Source of the DNA: Deltaproteobacteria bacterium
GTDB lineage: Bacteria > Desulfobacterota > Desulfofervidia > Desulfofervidales > DG-60
Direction of reading: 5' to 3'
NCBI GenBank assembly: GCA_021163945.1
Contig: JAGGTC010000003.1
Coordinates: 1 to 9,562 of the forward strand
DNA: 9,562 bases
The position numbers and the translations under genes are program-made. This document shows, in pieces, positions 6,167-9,562 of the stretch; position 1 is the stretch's first letter, and the number at the start of each line of letters is the position of its first letter. The notes under the pieces were generated by a model, which saw only the letters and a list, made by a program, of their open reading frames with translations, was not told the DNA's origin and did no database searches.

Positions 6167-8902
6167 TTATACATTGCACATATCTTGATAGGGACAATAT
6201 TCACAATCTGAAGAGACCTTCTTATACCAAGGCCTATCAGAGAATATCTCTTTTAATATATCATGGAGCCACTTTTCAAATGACCTCATATAAGATATAG
6301 GGTCTTTTTGAAAATCAAGGTAAGGCCTTTTGATCTCAAATTTTTCCTTTAAATCATAGATCCCTAAGGTCTCACAATTTTCATAGGAAAATTTGCCCTC
6401 TAGTTTCAATAAATATAGATAAAATGGAAGCTGTGGTGCCTTAAAATCCTCACCAATATTGCATTCTTTTTGCGTTATCTGCCTGCCTGTCTTATAGTCC
6501 AAGAGGCGAAATTCACTGCCCCTCTCATCTAGCCTGTCCAAGATACCATTTAGGAGAATCCTTTCTTTCCCAAGATCTATGAAGGATTCTATCTTGTATT
6601 CCAAAAACTCTGCCCTGGGGCACCAGCCAGAGGAAAACTCATGATATTCATTTCTTACAAAATGCCTAAGTTTTTCCCTTAGAATATCAAGTACTATCCC
6701 CTGACCTGGCTGGAGGTAATCAAAGTGTCTACACATTGTCTTCCATATTACATTGTGGAGCTCAGGGATGGACATCTTCCATACTTTATAGTCTCTATAT
6801 ACCTCATTTAGTGTCAGGTGGATAATCTGGCCTATATTTAAGGGGGTAATCTCCTCTTCTATCTTCCTAGGCGGTTTTATGCCCAAGACATACTGGAGAT
6901 AAAAATGATAAGGGCAGCTTATATAGACAGTAAACATGGATGGGTTAAACCTCAATTTACGTAGGCGCTCCAAATCCGAGCTATCTTTTGAAAGGGATGG
7001 GTAAATAGTAGGCACTTTTTTCTCTTCTTTTGAAAAGAGGGAGAGCATATATACCTTTCCTTGTGCAATCTCCCTCTCTAAGTCCTCTATATCTACCCCT
7101 GGTCTCTTTAGTTCATTAAAGATGAGCTCCTCAATAAACCTACTCCTTATACCCCTCTTTGGGTGCTCTACATAGGAGAGATAGATACGACTTGCACCCT
7201 CTATTAAACGCCTGAAATAGTAGCGACTTAAGGCCTCTCTATCAAAAGGGGTAGGAAGTCCCACTGCCTTTCTGATCTGTGTATTTAAAAATAGATCCTT
7301 CTCGCTCCTCCAGGGCAAGAGCCCTTCATTCATATCAGGGATGATAACCGTCTCAAATGAGAGGTTTCTAGTCTCTAAGATGCCCATAACCTGTATGGCC
7401 TCCATTGGGTTGCCAGGGATGGGGTATGTCTCATTTGCCAATTGATCTAACAAAAATCTAAGGTATGAAAGGCCATCTTGTGCTATCCTTATGCCTATAC
7501 ACTCTAGATTGGAAAGTCCTCTTATCCTTTTTAATATATTATCTAGGGCATACCTTTGGTGATAGTGGTCTAATATCCCACTGCCCTCAAGGTATCTTGG
7601 TATAGTTTTTATTAGACGCTCAATACTGTTGCAAAAATCATATAAATTAGTTATTTTTTCTAAATTTTCCTTTTCACTTAGGATAAATTCAAAGAGCCTG
7701 GGGATGGACTGGCTGAGCAATTGATATGGGACATAAATCAGGTTCTTTTCAAGAATGGTATCAATAAGAAAGTCAATATCCCCCCTAATGGGTCTATCCT
7801 CAAACTGGATATTCTTTATAATAGGATTTTTCAAAAAGGTGAGGAGGTCTTTGTAATAAAGGCAGGAATCCTTTTCTGATAAGAGGATTCTTAAAAAATC
7901 ATGCAAAAATCCATATACTAATGAATGTTTAATATCAAGGCCCATAGTGAGGTTTAGACTGCCTTCAGGGATAAAGCCTAAAATGGCATTTTTTAAAGAT
8001 TCATCAGGCAGCACAATGGCAATCTGATCTGGGTTTATGCCCTGGTTTATAGATTCAGAGACTGCCTTAACAATAAACCCCACTTGGGAGGTAGGGTTTG
8101 AAAAGGCCTTTATCTCTAAAAATCTTGGCTTAAATACCTCTTTAGAAAGCCAGATTATATCATCCTCCTTTAGGCCAAATCTCTCTAATATTACCTTATG
8201 CTGTCTTATCAGGGATCTATCTGTATGAAAAAATATGTTTACTGGAATTAAGTTGTCTATCCTTTGAAAGATCAAGCCCTCACTCTTTGTCATACTGATG
8301 GCACCTATAAAATATAGGGCATTAAATTGTCTTAAAAAATCAATGTTTATATGGGCCTTTGCCTGTTTTATCACAGGGTCAATAAGCCCCCTCTCTCCTA
8401 ATAGCCTTTTATACTCCGTTAAGATAGTCTCTAGGATGTGGATATGGGCCTCTATGTCTGTATAGAGGCCCTCCCTCTTTAGGGAATCAAAGCCAATGCC
8501 CTCTAAGATGATTTCATCATAAAACCTTAGCAGTTTTTCGCCAATTGATGCAAATTCTAAAAAGCTCCCCAAGAGACACTTCTCCCTAAAGAGGGGGGTC
8601 AAGTCCTCCTTAATGTTACCAATGGCCTCTTTTAGTAAGAGATTGCGTTGTAAGTCATTAAGCAAAATTCCATTCTGGTCAAAAAGTGTTACCTCCTCAT
8701 AAAATTCGCTTACTTCATACATATTTGGCAAAATTATTGCCGATTTTTCTGAGAGATTTGAAAGAAGGTATCCAAAATAGAGCTTGCTTCTCTGGGTAGG
8801 AAAGACCAAAATGGCCTTTGTCAAATCTATCTCATTTTTTATGAAGAACTCTGCTGCCTTGGCCAGGATATGCCCTGAAAGGGGAACAGCATAGATGCGC
8901 AT
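6167..8902 (-). CDS. AddB-like PD-(D/E)XK nuclease with iron-sulfur staple
   Basis: This 911-residue protein resembles AddB/RexB, the non-motor subunit of the AddAB helicase-nuclease that processes double-strand breaks. The N-terminal region has a first strand and AILVFPTQRSKLYF (about 31-44) as in AddB, but PLSGHIL replaces a Walker A, so it probably does not hydrolyse ATP. The C-terminal nuclease domain has GQIIH (His695), GILDRLDE (Asp789), LLDYKTG (Asp802, Lys804) and QLPFY (Gln824), so it looks active. Cys663 (SCPYHFYL) plus Cys900, Cys903 and Cys909 match the C...C-x2-C-x5-C pattern that holds the 4Fe-4S cluster in AddB. The protein is shorter than B. subtilis AddB (about 1,150 residues). 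No AddA helicase gene adjoins it: hpt follows and archaemetzincin is divergent. It has its own promoter-like sequence and no Shine-Dalgarno. Confidence 0.87.
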   Translation of the reverse strand: MRIYAVPLSGHILAKAAEFFIKNEIDLTKAILVFPTQRSKLYFGYLLSNLSEKSAIILPNMYEVSEFYEEVTLFDQNGILLNDLQRNLLLKEAIGNIKEDLTPLFREKCLLGSFLEFASIGEKLLRFYDEIILEGIGFDSLKREGLYTDIEAHIHILETILTEYKRLLGERGLIDPVIKQAKAHINIDFLRQFNALYFIGAISMTKSEGLIFQRIDNLIPVNIFFHTDRSLIRQHKVILERFGLKEDDIIWLSKEVFKPRFLEIKAFSNPTSQVGFIVKAVSESINQGINPDQIAIVLPDESLKNAILGFIPEGSLNLTMGLDIKHSLVYGFLHDFLRILLSEKDSCLYYKDLLTFLKNPIIKNIQFEDRPIRGDIDFLIDTILEKNLIYVPYQLLSQSIPRLFEFILSEKENLEKITNLYDFCNSIERLIKTIPRYLEGSGILDHYHQRYALDNILKRIRGLSNLECIGIRIAQDGLSYLRFLLDQLANETYPIPGNPMEAIQVMGILETRNLSFETVIIPDMNEGLLPWRSEKDLFLNTQIRKAVGLPTPFDREALSRYYFRRLIEGASRIYLSYVEHPKRGIRSRFIEELIFNELKRPGVDIEDLEREIAQGKVYMLSLFSKEEKKVPTIYPSLSKDSSDLERLRKLRFNPSMFTVYISCPYHFYLQYVLGIKPPRKIEEEITPLNIGQIIHLTLNEVYRDYKVWKMSIPELHNVIWKTMCRHFDYLQPGQGIVLDILREKLRHFVRNEYHEFSSGWCPRAEFLEYKIESFIDLGKERILLNGILDRLDERGSEFRLLDYKTGRQITQKECNIGEDFKAPQLPFYLYLLKLEGKFSYENCETLGIYDLKEKFEIKRPYLDFQKDPISYMRSFEKWLHDILKEIFSDRPWYKKVSSDCEYCPYQDMCNV

Positions 8903-8908
8903 AATATT

Positions 8909-8937
8909 TAAATAATCTAAATAGAAAAAAATAACAA
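8909..8937 (-). promoter_or_regulatory. Possible promoter of the AddB-like gene
   Basis: On the minus strand TTGTTA (8932-8937), a 17-base spacer and TATTTA (8909-8914) end 6 bases before the ATG. Both hexamers are imperfect, but the spacing equals that of the divergent archaemetzincin promoter, whose -35 begins at the next base (8938). Confidence 0.4.
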
Positions 8938-8966
8938 TTGCCTTTATAAAGTTGATAGGATATAAT
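8938..8966 (+). promoter_or_regulatory. Archaemetzincin promoter (TTGCCT-17-TATAAT)
   Basis: TTGCCT (8938-8943) and a perfect TATAAT (8961-8966) are separated by 17 bases. The -10 ends 6 bases before the GTG at 8973, so transcription would start at or next to the start codon. AGGA at 8957-8960 is 12 bases from the GTG and overlaps the spacer, so it would not be in the mRNA. Confidence 0.65.
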
Positions 8967-8972
8967 TAAAAA

Positions 8973-9497
8973 GTGTCAAATATTTCCTTAGTCCCATTTA
9001 ATAAGATTGAAAAGGAGATTATAGAGTATTTAAAGCAAAATCTATCAAAGATATTTGATGCAGAGGTAGATGAAAGACCCCCAATCGGTGTCCCAAAGAG
9101 CTATGACAAAAGGAGAAGGCAGTATCTGTCTTGGCCATTTCTAGAGGCACTCTCTGAAATGAGGCTGTCTTCAGAGTATGTCTTGGGGATTACAGAGGTA
9201 GATTTATTTGTACCTCAATTAAACTTCATATTCGGTGAAGCAGCCCCTATGCTTGGTATAGCGGTCATCTCCTTGGCAAGGCTACGTCCATCCTTTTATG
9301 GCCTAAAAGAGGACAGGGAGACCCTAAAACAGAGGGCACTAAAGGAGGCCGTACATGAGTTGGGCCACCTCTTTGGTCTAAAACACTGCCCTGACCCAAA
9401 ATGCGTTATGCACTTCTCTAATACCCTAATGGATACAGACATAAAGGGATATAATTTCTGCCCAAGCTGCAGGAGCAAAATAAATAGATATTGCTAA
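8973..9497 (+). CDS. amzA: Archaemetzincin family zinc metalloprotease
   Basis: The 174 residues fit archaemetzincins, zinc peptidases of the metzincin clan found in many archaea, some bacteria and vertebrates; substrates in prokaryotes are unknown. The signature is complete: HELGHLFGLKH (128-138) supplies the three zinc-binding His residues (128, 132, 138) and catalytic Glu129, followed by Cys139, Cys144, the Met-turn (VM or LM, 145-153) and CPSC (163-166). The four cysteines are the family's second, structural zinc site. No signal peptide is seen, so it is probably cytoplasmic. The N-terminal half (LVPF, then VLGITEVDLFVPQLNFIFGEA) fits the family core. The start is a GTG 6 bases after a perfect TATAAT. 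It is divergent from the AddB-like gene and followed after 28 bases by ku. Confidence 0.95.
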   Translation: MSNISLVPFNKIEKEIIEYLKQNLSKIFDAEVDERPPIGVPKSYDKRRRQYLSWPFLEALSEMRLSSEYVLGITEVDLFVPQLNFIFGEAAPMLGIAVISLARLRPSFYGLKEDRETLKQRALKEAVHELGHLFGLKHCPDPKCVMHFSNTLMDTDIKGYNFCPSCRSKINRYC

Positions 9498-9519
9498 AAA
9501 GGGGAAGTTTTTGTAAATA
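9491..9519 (+). promoter_or_regulatory. Possible ku promoter
   Basis: TTGCTA (9491-9496), overlapping the last codons of archaemetzincin, is followed after 17 bases by TAAATA (9514-9519), which ends 6 bases before the ku ATG. The hexamers are weak, but the geometry equals that of the archaemetzincin and AddB-like genes. A purine-rich AAGGGGAAG (about 9499-9507) is too far from the ATG for a normal ribosome-binding site. Confidence 0.35.
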
Positions 9520-9525
9520 AAGATT

Positions 9526-9562
9526 ATGAGGGCTATATGGAAAGGACACTTAAGATTTAGCC
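9526..9562 (+). CDS. ku: Ku protein, N-terminal fragment (runs off the window)
   Basis: The last 37 bases open with ATG and encode MRAIWKGHLRFS. This matches the strongly conserved N terminus of bacterial Ku (MRxIWKGxIxFxLVxIPV), the DNA-end-binding homodimer of non-homologous end joining that recruits the ligase LigD. Only 12 residues are visible, so neither the rest of the Ku core nor an adjacent ligD can be confirmed. It starts 28 bases after the archaemetzincin stop on the same strand and may be co-transcribed with it or use the weak promoter in the gap. No Shine-Dalgarno stands at a normal distance. The next bases should encode something like LVTIPV if the call is right. Confidence 0.8.
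   Translation, partial: MRAIWKGHLRFS

Noticed and set aside
1884..8131. An 18-base identical string at 1884-1901 and 8114-8131
   Set aside because: Both copies encode KPRFLE on the minus strand, in queF and in the AddB-like gene; the surrounding sequence differs, so this is a coding coincidence rather than a dispersed repeat.
8037..8228. Plus-strand open frame of 63 codons within the AddB-like gene
   Set aside because: It is antisense to conserved coding sequence and has no motif, ribosome-binding site or promoter.

Overview
The window is AT-rich, densely coding bacterial DNA with eleven complete protein genes, the first codons of a twelfth at the right edge and a possible gene tail at the left edge. 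No rRNA, tRNA, CRISPR, insertion sequence or prophage gene is visible, and no gene-free stretch exceeds about 135 bases. Frequent ATA (Ile) and AGA/AGG (Arg) codons, very short spacers, a siroheme-decarboxylase-type protein (alternative heme route typical of sulfate reducers and archaea), an archaemetzincin and a bacterial Ku suggest an anaerobic, possibly thermophilic bacterium of the Desulfobacterota or a related deep lineage. That placement is inference; no marker gene proves it.

Layout. Left block (+): a possible gene tail (to 127), a CoA-binding Rossmann protein (133-525) and endonuclease V (522-1202), overlapping as ATGA. Second block (-), read from right to left: hemL (3809-2535), an FmdB-type zinc-ribbon protein, queF and tmk (ending at 1199), closely spaced and apparently one operon led by hemL. 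The two blocks converge on a shared TTAA that supplies both stop codons. Third block (+): a GT4 glycosyltransferase (3899-5062), divergent from hemL, then an AhbB-like siroheme decarboxylase subunit (5130-5600) with its own promoter. Fourth block (-): an AddB-like PD-(D/E)XK/iron-sulfur nuclease (8902-6167), then hpt (6132-5602). Right block (+): archaemetzincin (8973-9497) and the start of Ku (from 9526).

The genes are mostly housekeeping: tetrapyrrole synthesis (hemL, ahbB), nucleotide supply and salvage (tmk, hpt), tRNA queuosine (queF), and DNA repair (nfi, the AddB-like nuclease, ku). I see no defence island and no obviously new multi-gene system.

The most interesting signal lies between the genes. 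At all seven apparent transcription-unit heads (hemL, glycosyltransferase, ahbB, hpt, addB-like, archaemetzincin, ku) a -10-like hexamer lies about 6-8 bases before a start codon. Three have a perfect TTGACA -35 (hemL, ahbB, hpt) and one a perfect TATAAT (archaemetzincin). Transcription would then begin at or within a base or two of the start codon, so these mRNAs would be leaderless, whereas genes inside operons have Shine-Dalgarno-like sequences. The same logic suggests that hpt starts at a GTG two codons after the obvious ATG. The two convergent gene pairs have no room for terminators.
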